From: Scenedesmus sp. ARA3
Lineage: Eukaryota; Chlorophyta; Chlorophyceae; Sphaeropleales; Scenedesmaceae
Direction: 5' to 3'
Assembly (NCBI GenBank): GCA_004335835.1
Contig: RWJK01001518.1
Span: 1 to 64,000 of the forward strand
DNA: 64,000 bases
A program made the translations under genes and the position numbers. Under the pieces are notes generated by a model. That model ran no database searches, was not told the origin of the DNA, and was given only the letters and a program-made list of their open reading frames with translations. This document shows positions 35,290 to 46,771 of this stretch, piece by piece (positions within the stretch are counted from its first letter, which is position 1; each line of letters opens with the position of its first letter).

Positions 35290-38213
35290 ATGCTGGAGAC
35301 TGGCGAAGCAGCAGCTTCAATGGTACAAGAAAGAAGCAGAACCCATGTGCTGCGTGTAGGCTGCGCCCTGCTTCCAAAGAAGGCGAGTTGTGTTTGAAAC
35401 AGCTTGCAGCTTCCTTTTGTGCTTGCGTAGCTGGTTGCTCACGCCACCCTAACTGTCTATTATCACAGGTCACACGTTACCTCACGCCAAAGATGACTGA
35501 GACAGCAGCAATGCACGGCATCTTGCTGCAGCAGCTAGACTACACCAGGAGTCTGCTGACACAGGGTACATATGATGTGATCATCCACAAGCTGCGTCCA
35601 AACCCAGGTATGCCATCAACTTGCAGATTAGCAAACAAAATTAGCTCCTGCTGCAGGAGCGGGTGCTTTACAGCAGTCCCGCTGGCGCTGGCCTGACTTT
35701 CCACACACACATAACCAGCTGCTTGCGGGTCCAGTATAAAGGTCCTCGCACTCAATAAAAGATGGTGTTGCTGCCAGTCCAAACAGCAACATGTATCACA
35801 TGCTGCTGGTGCTCAATGAAGCGCCCGCCGGAGCTTCCTGTAGCTACTCAACCTTTGCTGCTGGCTGGCCTTGCAGCTGCAACATTGCTGCTGCTTTGGT
35901 CCAAAGCTGCAGCCTCCCGCTGTAAAAGCAGCACCCATGCTACTAGCTCGCTCAGCAGCTCGAGGCCCAGCCCAACATCAAAGTACCGTGCAGTTTCAGT
36001 GCCATCACAATTCTGCTGCTCCACTCTGTGTGCGACACCCTATTGCTGTGCTGTGTCCTGCAGCCTGGGAGCACTTCCTGCACGAGTACAAGGCAGCGCA
36101 CCCGGAGGTGGTCATCATCGACCGCCTGGACCGCATCCGCGCGCTGCACAACCGCGCCACCATGCTGACGCCACTCAAGGGCGACGGCATCACACTGGCG
36201 CCGGTGAGGCCGCAGCAGCAGCATCACAGCTTTTTTGTGGTGGATGCGTCGACTACACTGCAGCATCACCATAGCAGCTGCCTGATTCTTTGAAAGTGGA
36301 CAGCGCGTCGGCCGCGCCATAGCTCCCGTCCTTCTGTCTGTCTGCCACACTGGATTGCCCCCTGACATGGCGTTCCTGCTGCCTGCTTGCTCCTGCAGCC
36401 TCATCCCCAGCAGCAGCAGCAGCAGCCGGTGCGCGTGCAGGCCCCGCTGCAGGTGGAGATCCCGGAGGGTGCCAGCAAGGCAGACGCGCAGGCCGCACTC
36501 GCAGCCGCAGGCCTGTCGCCGCCGCTGCTGTGCAAGCCGCTGTGGACGGACGGGCGCGAGGGCAGCCACGGGCTGGCTGTGCTGCATGACCTGGAGGAGC
36601 TGGGGCGGCTGCTGCGGGGCGGTGTGTCCAGCGAGTTCAAGCCGCCGCTGGTGGTGCAGGAGTTTGTGGAGCACGGCGGCGTGCTGTTCAAGGTGCGGCG
36701 CGCGCGCAGGATGCTGGGCAGAAACTAGCGGCAGCAGGTTGCAGGCAGAAATTGCCAGCTTTTGCGGTTTGGGCACCGCTGTTTGCGTGCTGTTCAACGT
36801 GCGGCATGGTACTTTGGCAGGAAAAGCAGTTGGGAAACAAAGAGCTCAGCTCGTGTGCTTTGGCGGGCATGCTGGGATCGCTGCTGGACTTGCAGCCCTT
36901 TTCATTGCATGTGGTCGGATAGGCTGCTGCTGCTGCTGCTGAAACGCGGGATGCTGACTGGCGTGTGTGCTGATGGCTTTGCTGCTGTCGTGTGTGCGCA
37001 GGTGTATGTGCTGGGCTCGCAGACTGTGGTGACTGCGCGGCCCAGCCTGGGTGAGGCGGTGCTGGAGGCTGAGCAGGGCGTGCAGCAGCTGCCGCGCATC
37101 AGCTGCGTGTCGGTCTTCGGCAAGCAGATGCAGCAGCAGCGCCAGCAGCAGCAGCAGCAGGCGCGCGCCGCGTGCTGCCAGCAGGAGCAGGAGCGCGGCA
37201 GCAGCGGGTGCTGCAGCAGCCAGCAGCAGCAGCAGCCGGCGTCGCCGGGCCCGCAGGGGCTGGCTGCTGTTGCTGCTTCGTGGCGGCCGCCTGCCACCGC
37301 CGCGTGCCCGCCTGAGTGGGTCACGTCTGGCCTGGCGGCAACGCTGCGCAGGGAGCTGGGCATGCAGCTGTTCAACTTTGACCTGATAGTGCCGGAGCAG
37401 CAGGCGGAGCAGCAGCAGCAGCAGCAGCAGCAGGGTGACGCGCCGCCGCTGTGCTATGTGGTGGACATCAACTACTTTCCCGGTGTGGACAAGATTGTGG
37501 ACTTTGAGGCGCGCTTTGTCAAGCTGCTGTGGGAAGGTGAGCAGCAGCGTGGCATGTGCCGGCGGGCTGCGCTGAGGTTATGCTGGGCTGCAATTTAGCG
37601 TGCATGCGAAATCATCTGGGCATTGGTGCCTGCAGTTGCGTGTGTGCTTGCTTGCTGACGCACTAGGAGCGTGGACACATGCTAGTGCTGTGGCTTACGC
37701 TCTAATTTCGCACTTTTCTTGCATGCACTCACCTGCATCTCAACCGCTGCAGTTGCCGACGAGCAGCACGAGCTGCGCAGCAGGCAGCAGCAGCCAGTGG
37801 CTGTAGCGTCGGCCACCAGCCAGCCGCAGCAGGAGCAGCAGCTACAGCCGGTTGCAGCCAGCAGCAGCAAGTCCGGCAGCCTGCCAGCACTTGCCCTTGC
37901 GCGGTCCTGCAGCCTGTCACACCACAGCGGCGGCAGTAGCGGCGCCGCCGCCGGCAACGGCAGCAGCAGTGGCGGCAGCAGCAGCAGGGGCAGCTTGGCG
38001 GGGTGTGGCAGCGGCGGCTTTGGCGAGCTGCAGCTGGTCGGCAGCCGCCGCAGCAGCAGCAGCGGAGGCAGCAGCAGCCCGCATGCGCAGCGCCACCACA
38101 GGCACCACCGCCACAGCGGTGGCCTGGAGATGGCTGGTGCTGCTGCAGCAGGGCAGTGGGGCGATGGAGTGATGGGCTCGTCGCCCCCTGTGCAGGTTGC
38201 TGGCTGCAGCTAG
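35290..38213 (+). CDS. ITPK: Inositol-tetrakisphosphate 1-kinase / inositol 1,3,4-trisphosphate 5/6-kinase
   Basis: Six exons: 35290-35382, 35469-35607, 36064-36203, 36399-36692, 37002-37536 and 37753-38213, encoding 553 residues. The N-terminal VGCALLPKK and YDVIIHKL match the inositol phosphate-binding domain. VVIIDRLDRIRALHNRATML, KPLWTDGREGSHGLAVLHDL, LVVQEFVEHGGVLFKVYVLG and VVDINYFPGVDKI are the ATP-grasp kinase blocks, with the Asp-x-Asn metal site in DINYFPG. It phosphorylates inositol tris- and tetrakisphosphates on the way to InsP6 and pyrophosphates. Intron 1 appears to use a GC donor (AAG|GCGAGT). The protein is longer than plant ITPKs (about 320-480 residues) because of a Q-rich insert in exon 5 and a Ser/Gly/His-rich C-terminal tail of about 150 residues, likely disordered. 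Confidence 0.92.
36785..36807 (+). repeat. Small copy of the ITPK exon 4 3' edge
   Basis: GCGTGCTGTTCAACGTGCGG repeats the true exon end and donor at about 36680-36699 with one change (AAG to AAC). It lies about 100 bp into intron 4. Confidence 0.65.
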
Positions 38214-40867
38214 CATGCACGGCTGCAGAGGCTGTGTGCTGCACCGCTTGGAGGCGTGCGCTGCTGCAGCAGCAGCTGTAGAGTTGGTGTGTTCTTGTAG
38301 GGTATGCTTGGCCAGCCGGGTGGTGGCAGGAGTGTTCCTGGCAGCAGATGGGCCATGCGGTGGCCAGTTTTGAGGGGCTTGAATCCGCAGTTTTGAGCAG
38401 GCGTGGCTGCCTGGCATGCGCATAGCGGAGCCCTTGGTGTGTGTGCTGCATTCTTGACTCGAGCTGTTATGTATGGCATTGACATTGAATGTACCTCGTA
38501 CATCAGGTTACACAAGACGAAGCATGGGCTTGTGACGATTGGATTGAGAGGTTCTGACAACGCGAGGTGCCTGTACATAGGAATGATGGAGGTGCAATTC
38601 ATGCAGCATCTGCTCTGCATCTGCCAGGACCGCGCACTGTGGGTGCCAGGGATGCCATTGTCTGCCTTTGGCCTGTGTGTGGCGGCGGTCTGCATGGTCT
38701 GCTCCTCCGTGATGTACAGTGGGGGAGCTGGTGCTGGTCATACCAACAGGCTGGCTTTTGCACCTTAGTATGCTTTCCATGGTGACACTTCACATACTCT
38801 CTGCTGCTGTTTGGCAAAGCACCATGCCATTGCTTCAGAAGGGCACAGCACGGCTGCAGCAGGAGTCTTTGCTTGCCTTTGTCAGCATGTGTATTCTGGT
38901 GCTTCCGCATGCATGGCAAAGACAGCAGCGCAGGGCGCCTTGAGTTGTGGCTCGCATTGCAGCTGGGCATTGCTTGGTTCGACTGTTGTCGCTCACATCA
39001 ATAGAAGCAGCTGCCTTGCTGGTGCTCCCGGAGACAGCAGCAGCCCTTGAGCACTCCAGTTGCGGTGACAGCGCTTAGCGCCATACCCTGCAACAGCTGC
39101 ACTGCATTCAATTTGCCCGCGGAGGTCCTTTGAGGGTCACTCCTGATGTGTGGTAGTGGCCCAGAGGCCTGACATGCAGCAGGCCTGCGCTGAACAGTCT
39201 GGCGGGGTGCTTAGCTGTGCGGGTTTTTGGCGATGTGGCTATCCCGTTCATTGGTTTCATGCTTGGCAGCTCAGCTGCTGTCCATTGGCATCCTAGTTGG
39301 TTCCTGCACTTGTGCCCGGGCAGTCAGGGGTCGGCACGGTTGGTGCGCTTGACCGTTGGGTCGGTTGGCAATGCATGCAGCGTGGCAGCTGTCATCAAGG
39401 GGCTGTGTGCAAGCATGGCGCTGAGGTTGGCTGCAGCTGCAACATGCTGGTGCTAGGAAGGCAGGACCACTGTGCACAGGCCACGTGGCCTTTGTGGGGT
39501 CAGTCAGCCTGGCAGCTTGTTGCTTCCCTGCACGGAGTGCCTGTGTCGTGCACGTGTACTCCTGTGGGCGCACAACAGGCGTGCGCTTTAGTCAGCAGCC
39601 CGCTCTGTACGCCGGCTGCACTCAGCACTCTGCCGGCAGTGTGTACAGTGCTGTTGTTGACTGTTATGTAGCGCGTGTGTGTCGTAATATGGCGCAGTGT
39701 CTGCTTGAATTGTTGGCGAGCCCCCAAGAGCAGGGGCTGCTGCCTTTTGATCATTGGCTGTTGACACCTGCTCACGCCTGCGCACACAGTGTGCCTGCAG
39801 CAGGTGCTTGGGTGATCACCTGACTGCAGCGCCCCGCGCATTACTGAAGCTTCAACAGTATTGTTTGCTTCTAGGACATCTGGCAATGCAGCCGCCGACA
39901 CAGCTGTCACAGCTCGCATGGCCTGCACCACCACCATTGCGCTCCTGTACCCAATCCGTGTGTTCACGTTCTTTGTGTACCATGTTTGAGTGTTGCAACA
40001 CACTCGGGGCGGGGACCCCAATGGTTGTGATAGGAGGTGTTGGACAGAGGGTACTGCAGGGGTGTGGATCGGCACATTAAACCTTCATCATCATCATGTT
40101 ACCGTACAAGCCCCGCTGGAGCGGCAAGAGGGCGAGTGAATTGGCACATGACTTGTGCCTCTGCAGACAGCGTGCCACCTGACAAGCGAAGCCTTCACTG
40201 CAGTAGTCACTTTGTGAGGCCGACGTTGGATTGCAGGAATGACTTAATTGTGCGGTTGTGGACCCCACCGTGGCACACATGATCTTGGCGGTGGCTGGAC
40301 CTACACTGTGCATGTTATGTGTGTTCATGTGGTTCGTCAGTGTCATGTTTTCTGCCTGATGAGCTTGCTGCAGCACTACCCCACTGTGCAAGCAGAACGT
40401 GTGCAGGTGCAAATCACCGTTCAGGTTGGTGCACATCCAGTCTTATGCATGCTATGGAAGTATTTGCAGCGATCGGCAGCCAGCACATTGACAGGCCCTG
40501 AAGGCGCAAGTTCCCAGCACAAGATATGCTGTGTTGTCTTTGCAATTGCATGCCCTGCAAGCTTTTCCCACAACTTTCAAGGTGTTTGTCAGGTTTTGAG
40601 CGTGCACTGATAGCAGTTGCGCGGTTCCTGTGTCAGCTACGCGGCTGTGAAGTAACATGACGTCAGCTGTAGCACCTGGTGTGCCAAGGGTTTTGGTGTA
40701 CTGCCTGCCTGGACACAAATGCCGTGTGAACTGCACAAGGCCAGATGATTTATCAAGTCGACACGAAGTTTGATCTGCGACGAAGTAGGGTCGCCGTGCA
40801 CTGGCCGTGTAAGATAGTACCGCTATGCTTTGACAGACACCAGTCGTCCAGGCCGTATACACACAGG
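38214..40867. other. Largest gene-free interval (about 2.65 kb)
   Basis: This interval lies between ITPK and SEN54, both on the plus strand. ORFs of up to about 190 codons on either strand show no family motif, no splice-linked conservation and no codon pattern like the neighbouring genes. It presumably contains the ITPK 3' UTR and the SEN54 promoter. The length is unusual for this window, and a non-coding or lineage-specific gene could be hidden here. Confidence 0.45.
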
Positions 40868-41860
40868 ATGACTGATCGCTCAGACGTGAAGCTAGCTGCT
40901 ATATTTAGGCGAGGAGGACAAAAGGAAGAGTTGCTAGGTGATGGTCCATCATCCGATAAGCAGGAGCTCAACCAGCAGCTGCAGCAGCTGGCAGTGGCTT
41001 GGGCCACTCCTAAAGCCAGGTAGCTACAGCACCTATCATATAGAGCTGTAGTACACTGCAAGTGCACACTGCCAGGTGCAACAGTGCCACAGCAGTTGAT
41101 TGTGGGGTTCTGGCCTTGCAGGCGGGGCCTGGCTGCTGCTGTCTGGAGGCCGTTGCTGGGTGCCTTTGAAGTGACAGTCAGGGGCAGACAGCAGTTCAAT
41201 GGACAAGGTGGGTGTACGCATTTGTCAAGTGACCCAGCTTGTAACATCAAAGCAGAGCAGTCGACAGCCTTGCTGTTGGCTTGAATTACCTATCAACATG
41301 CTGTCAGACTGCTTGTCGCCTGTCTGCGCTATGTGATGGAGCTGAATCGTTGCTGTTGTGTCTGCCGTGTTTTCCTGCAGGCTTCATGCACAACAAGAAG
41401 CTATACCTCAACATTGAAGAGGCTGTGTGAGTGCGCTGCACAAGCACCACCCTGTCATTGCTGCCTGCCCAATGCATCAGTGATTGCCTGGCTGTGGTTT
41501 GGAAGGTTTTTGCAGGACAGCTCGCTGGTGGCAGTTTGTGGCAGATTGTAGCAGGATGTAGCAGGCTGTCCTTGCCTCTCAAGCGCTGGTGAGCCTGCTC
41601 ATCATTACATAGCAAAAGTGTAGCAAGCATGCAGGCCAATCTGCAAGCAGACAAATGAGGGCCATGCTACACAACAGGCAGCCCTTGAAGCAGCCACACT
41701 AAAAGCTGGCCAGCTATGCTATGCTGTTGGACTCAGACCACCCACAACTGTAGGCATGGCAACCATTGCACAGCCAGCAGCATAAGACGGTAGCATGACT
41801 GGGAGCAGCTGCTGCAACTGTCACAGACAGCCGCACATCACAGCACTCATTGCACAAGGC

Positions 41861-41895
<35 letters not shown>

Positions 41896-44278
41896 AGGTT
41901 CATGATGGACCAGGCTGAGCTGATGCTGCTGGTGGAGCAGCAGGAGGGGCAGCAGCAGCGGCTGCTGTCCATGCAGGAAGCGCTGCACATGATGGTGGGT
42001 GGGCTGGCAGCTGGCCTTCAACAGCATGCAGCCAACAGCAGAAGTGCCACAGCAGCAGTGCAACAGCAGAAGTGAAATTGTGCACACACTGAGTAGTGGA
42101 TGCGTTCTTTCCGCGCCAGCATGGTATTTGACTGCAGCATATCTTTCCAGGTGCCGCTGCCATGGCCATCTTCCAACGACATTATCATGCTGTGTGAAGG
42201 CCATCAAATGACTCAAAAACTCGCTTCCTCACAGCTGCTGCTGCTGCTGCTGCTGCCGCATCGCCTGTTTTGCTACTTTACGTGTACAGGTGTCACTGGG
42301 TGTGAGCCTCGACCGCCTGCAGCTGCTCAGCCACCTCAACCGCATTGGCTACCACGTCAGGAGGTAGGCTGGCACACAACCGGCAGGCTCTGACACAACC
42401 CATGCAGCTCTGGCCAGGGTCTAGCTCTAGGGATGCAATGCAATATGCATGTAATGAAGAGGAGGGCAGTCTGCTGTTGAGAAGCTTGGCGACAAGTCAG
42501 CACTGCACCGCTGGGCGCATGGCTGGCAGCGTGCTTGATTGATCTGTTTACATGGCTCTGTCTGGCTGCCGCCTGCTCTGGTGACACGACAGCAGTGTCT
42601 GCTACTGCTGTACATGAAACATGTGCTGTACTCGGCGTTTGTCAAGCAGCCCTTTCCAAGGTTGTCTTGTTGCTGCTGATATGCAGGCATCCAGCTTGTT
42701 GGCTGGCACCAGCAGAGCAGCCGCCAGCAGCTACCTGGCAGTGTAGCCCAGCTTGGAGCACCACAGATGGCCTGCCACCACCGGCATCTGCAGCAGCTAC
42801 AGCCACAGCATGGCATGCAGGATCAGTTGGTTTAGTGGAACAGGGTCTGGCAGCGGATGCAAGGCACCAGCAGCAGCTGCTGCAGCAGCCAGAACAGCAG
42901 AAGACGAAGCGGCGAAAGGTTGCCGCAACAGAACTGGGAGCAGCAGAGGAGGCAGCTGCAGAAGTGGTGCAGCAACAGGTGAGCTGGCTAACCAGGGTGT
43001 CAGAACAGGTTGTAAAATGCTGCTGGCTCATATGGCGCGTGCACAAACGGTGTCCTTTGTCGTGGTTGGCACATGTGGATCGCGTGCTGCAGTGTTGCCA
43101 GCTTGTTTTTTGCATGCCATGGCCGCTGCTTTGACGCAATGCATGCAGCCCAACGATGCATGTTGCTCTAGCATCCGCCAACTTTTGCAGCATGATACGC
43201 AGCTTCACACAGTCTTCACAGCATGCAGGCTGTGCTTGCCAAGCTGTAGAGGTCTGCTGCCTGCTACTCAACCACTGGACTTGCACCCATCTGCCGTATC
43301 GGCAATGTTTTTTTTTTCCTGCAGCTGCCGCTAATGCCTGGCTGGTGGGACAAGGTGCCTGCGTGGTTGGCAGGTGCACAGCAAGCGCTTGCAGGCAGCG
43401 GTGCTTCTGCTGCAGATGCTAGCAGCATGCAGCAGCAAGCAGCATGTGGCTTGGGGCAGTGTCATGATGAATTACTGGGGGTGCAGCTGCGGCAACAGTA
43501 TCCTGAGTTGTTGCCACTGCCAACCTATCCCGGCCAGCAGCAGCAGCAGCAGCAGCAGCAGCATGAGGAGGCGCACAAGCAACAACAGGGGCAGCTGCAA
43601 CAAGAGCTGCATGCGGGTCCTCACAGCAGCACAGGAGGTGATGCTGAGATGGTGAGTGGACAGTGCAGCGAATCAGAGCGGGCTGCTTGCTATGTGGAGG
43701 TGTGAAAGCAAATGCACTTCTGGTCGTGTGCTTCGAGTATGATATTCATCACTTATCGCCTTGCATTGCATCGCATGGACAGCTCAATTTGCAGCAGAAG
43801 TGGCGCGCACTCCAGCCGTCCGACGCTGTTTGCACATCACTGCTTGTGTTTTCGCCCACTTTGCATGCAGGTGTTTGATGCCATTGCCTGTCAGGCTGGC
43901 TTCAGCTACAGGTGCCCTCCAGCACCTCAGATCAGCTTTGCCATGCCCAGGCAGGGAGCAGCCTGCCTGCCATGCCTAGATGAGCTGCTACAGCTGTCAG
44001 CTGCAGCTGCAGCAGCGAGCGAACCAGCGTGCAACAGCAGCACCAGGAACGCAACGCATCCCCCAGAACAAGCTGTTGTCGGCCAGCAAAAGCAGCAACA
44101 GCAGCAGCAGCAGCAGGCTCTCTCTGATTTGCTGGTGATGAATGACAGAGCAGCAGCAGCAGCAGCAGCAGCAGGTTGCTGCAAGCCTGTGATGGTGGCG
44201 ATGCCTGACGGTGGTGATATCAACTTTTACGAGCTGCGGCCTGTCAGGCTGATGGACCTGCTGGCAAACCAGTACTGA
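40868..44278 (+). CDS. TSEN54: tRNA-splicing endonuclease structural subunit SEN54
   Basis: Eight exons: 40868-41019, 41122-41207, 41381-41426, 41898-41994, 42290-42363, 42687-42978, 43325-43651 and 43871-44278, encoding 493 residues. The conserved SEN54 N-terminal domain spans about residues 50-152 (NKKLYLNIEEAVFMMDQAEL, LSMQEALHMM, VSLDRLQLLSHLNRIGYHVR). The C-terminal exon carries the dimerisation-type end (VFDAIACQAGFSYRCP and GDINFYELRPVRLMDLL). SEN54 pairs with SEN2 in the heterotetramer that cuts introns from pre-tRNAs; it is structural and needs no catalytic triad. The middle (about 155-355) is Q/A-rich and likely disordered. The upstream 5' UTR boundary is not determined. Confidence 0.88.
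41861..41897 (+). repeat. (CTG)n tract directly in front of a SEN54 splice acceptor
   Basis: About twelve CTG units end in CAG, which is the 3' splice site of intron 3. There is no separate pyrimidine tract. Confidence 0.9.
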
Positions 44279-44520
44279 GCACCACAAGTAACCAGCTGCA
44301 GCTTCTGGTACAGCTGCGATGAGAGCTGTGAAAGCACTTTTAGATACAGAGCTGTGTGTTGACAGAGGTCTTGCATTTGATGCATCACCAAACAGGCTAG
44401 CAACATACTTCTGCATCAGACTCCCTTTTGCTTTTTTGCGACTCCCTTTGTTGGGTCTGAACACTGCACTGTGGTGAAGTGCTTTTGCTTTCACGACAGT
44501 CCATGTCGTCACTGGTGTTG

Positions 44521-44525
44521 TTACA
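44521..44525 (-). terminator. Candidate TGTAA polyadenylation signal, minus-strand gene 44865-46219
   Basis: TGTAA on the minus strand, about 340 bp downstream of that gene's stop codon. TGTAA is the established polyadenylation motif of chlorophytes; being five bases, it can occur by chance. Confidence 0.3.
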
Positions 44526-44536
44526 TGCGCGCTTGG

Positions 44537-44541
44537 TGTAA
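44537..44541 (+). terminator. Candidate TGTAA polyadenylation signal for SEN54
   Basis: TGTAA on the coding strand, 259 bp downstream of the SEN54 stop. Distance and motif are both typical of green algae, but a five-base motif is weak evidence alone. Confidence 0.35.
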
Positions 44542-44864
44542 CACCTTGCTAGTACCGTCAGAGTCTCTGCATGCACTTGATTGTCACTGGCTGCCTGCAC
44601 AGCGCAATTGCCCTGTCAAACAACACAACGTACGCCAACGCCAGCAGCGGTGATTCTGTACAAGATTTGGCATAGTGGCGTGCGGCATTTGTTGCAGCCA
44701 CAAGTACACTGCAGTCAGGGCCCACATGTTCCCACACGTCTAGTCCATCAATCGCCGGTTATTCCACTGGCAGCGATCCACATGCCACCACCCTGGCCAC
44801 AGCAAGATGCAAGCAGCAATCAAACCCATTATTCACACTACATGACACTACACTACCGCCATGC

Positions 44865-46219
44865 TCAGCGGTCCTTGCTTGCTGTGGCTGTGGCTGTGGC
44901 TGCCTTGCCGCCGTGCTCCTTGGTGACCTTGATGACAGCGCTCGGCTTTTCCTTGAGCAGCACCTCCACCTTTGCGGGAGGCGGGACCTTGTAGTCTTTG
45001 GTCACCTTCTGCGTGTAGCTCTTCTCAATCTTGTGCGGCTGCGGCGGCGGCAGCAGCAGCAGGTTGAGCCAGAGCAGAAGCAATGATGTCGTGTGCAACG
45101 GTAGCCGTGATCACATTCGTGAGCGTCAATTTGTTACGCTGCACCGTGTTCACTAGGATTGAGATGTCGGCTGGCATCAAATTTTGATCCCATTCGAATT
45201 TTGGCAAGGTCAACAGCACTGCAGCACGGTGCTGACGTCACTGCCACTGGCAGTGGGATGTGGCAGTGCTGCTGGCGATGATGTGCAAGCAGGAATTGTC
45301 AAGGTGCAAACTGCAGCGCGGCACACCACTGGCTGAGCTACAATGGCAGGCAGGCGTCTTTGCTCTGGCAGCTGAGCTCCAGGCAGCTATCCATTGACAC
45401 CACTGCAGTACATTCATGCGTACACCATGCAGCAGGCACACCCAGCCATGCATATGCTGCCCCACCTGCGCCGCTTTGAAGGGCTTCTTGATGAAAGCAG
45501 CAGCATGGTCGCCCACAGAGCCCTTCTCAGGTTTTGCTGGCTCCTCCTCCTCTTCCTCCTCCTCCTTCTTCGGCTCTGCCTTCTTATGGGTGATGGTGGT
45601 GACGCCTGCAGTGCAGCAGCAGAGTGCAACATGTGAGTTGTGCTGCAACGAGGCACCTGGCCATATGCAGTGCACTCGTCAAATGGTCACGGATCATCTC
45701 TGGACATCTTGGCGGCAACGCTGCGATTTGTCAGACAGGCCGGCTGCAGCTGCCACTGCAGAATGGAAGCAATAGGCTGATAAGCAATATATTGTTGGAC
45801 GTATTTGCTGCAAAACTTGCTGTACATTTGTGACAGCTATGCCTGCTCATCTGGGCGGCAAAAATGCGTCACAGGTGCCTGCTCAAGTATAGAGTGATCC
45901 TGCTGGACCAGGATGTATGAGCTCTGCAGAAGGGCCCCTTCTGCATTTAGTTGATCGGCTGCTGTATGCAACCATGCAAGCTGGATCGACGCTATCCAAG
46001 CCTCGATTGCTCACTCTTGTACTTCACGATATGAGGATGGTTGATGCCATTCTCAACGCTGTACTGAAACTCGGTAGGGACAAGCTGCTTCAAGCCCCGC
46101 GCAAATGCTTGTTGTTCTGCCGCTGCCTGCAGCTGTGTCTCATCAGCCCGGATGCTTGAAAGCCAAATGGCTGATACGCAAACAAGCGCCAGCAGTGTTG
46201 CAAACGTCGCTCTCGCCAT
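44865..46219 (-). CDS. Small secreted Lys/Glu-rich protein of unknown function
   Basis: Three exons: 46219-46015, 45605-45466 and 45038-44865, encoding 172 residues. It opens with a signal peptide (MARATFATLLALVCVSAIWL). The mature part contains an E-rich run (KKEEEEEEEE), then KKPFKAAQPHKIEKSY and a basic, valine-rich C-terminus (VTKDYKVPPPAKVEVLLKEK). I recognise no domain. The splice phases close, and composition shows three coherent coding segments, which is the main support. It is divergent from the next small secreted-protein gene, with only 295 bp between the starts. Both have a signal peptide and a charged low-complexity body, so a shared role in the wall or ER lumen is possible but not shown. 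Confidence 0.65.
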
Positions 46220-46514
46220 TTTGTCTGCTGCTCGAAGGCGGGAAGGCTACTGCTCTGGCCGTGGTAAGGAAGATGCGACCACCATGCACGGACCAATTGT
46301 AAGCTCTTTGATCATCTTATGACCTTCCCCGGCGTCTGCTGCCAACTCCTGTGCATGTCAACGGGTGCCGGATCACTTCACCGGTTCCCGCCACGGGTTA
46401 CGCCGGGCAGGTGCGTGCGCAGGGCATACATCTAACAAGCATGTGGAGACCGGCCCTTGCATAATGCAAAACACACTCGCATATTTTGTGGCCGGGATAC
46501 CAAACTACACAAAG
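46220..46514. promoter_or_regulatory. Compact bidirectional promoter of the small secreted pair
   Basis: Only 295 bp separate the start codons of the two divergent genes. No clear TATA box is visible. The shortness makes shared control likely, by inference. Confidence 0.45.
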
Positions 46515-46730
46515 ATGGCAGGGAAGATCCACTGTGCTCTGGCTGTCTTCGTGCTGGGGGCTTTGCTGCTTGCTTCTTCAGCTGCAGCCGAGCGCAGCAG
46601 CGACAAAAAGACCCCAGCTGCGCTACAGGGAACGCCACTGAGCCACAGACGTGCCCTGCGCCTCATTGTGGAGTCCACTACCGGCTACTGGTTCTGGGAC
46701 ACCAAGGTAAGTTGGATATGGCCCTGCTGG

Positions 46731-46771
<41 letters not shown>

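Larger units (their letters stand above)
44279..44864. other. Convergent 3' region between SEN54 and the small secreted-protein gene
   Basis: The two genes end facing each other 586 bp apart. TGTAA, the usual green-algal polyadenylation signal, occurs on the plus strand at 44537-44541 and on the minus strand at 44521-44525. The two 3' UTRs may therefore overlap by a few bases. No gene is seen. Confidence 0.5.

Noticed and set aside
36401..36691. Antisense ORF opposite ITPK exon 4
   Set aside because: It is a shadow of a well-conserved kinase exon on the other strand.
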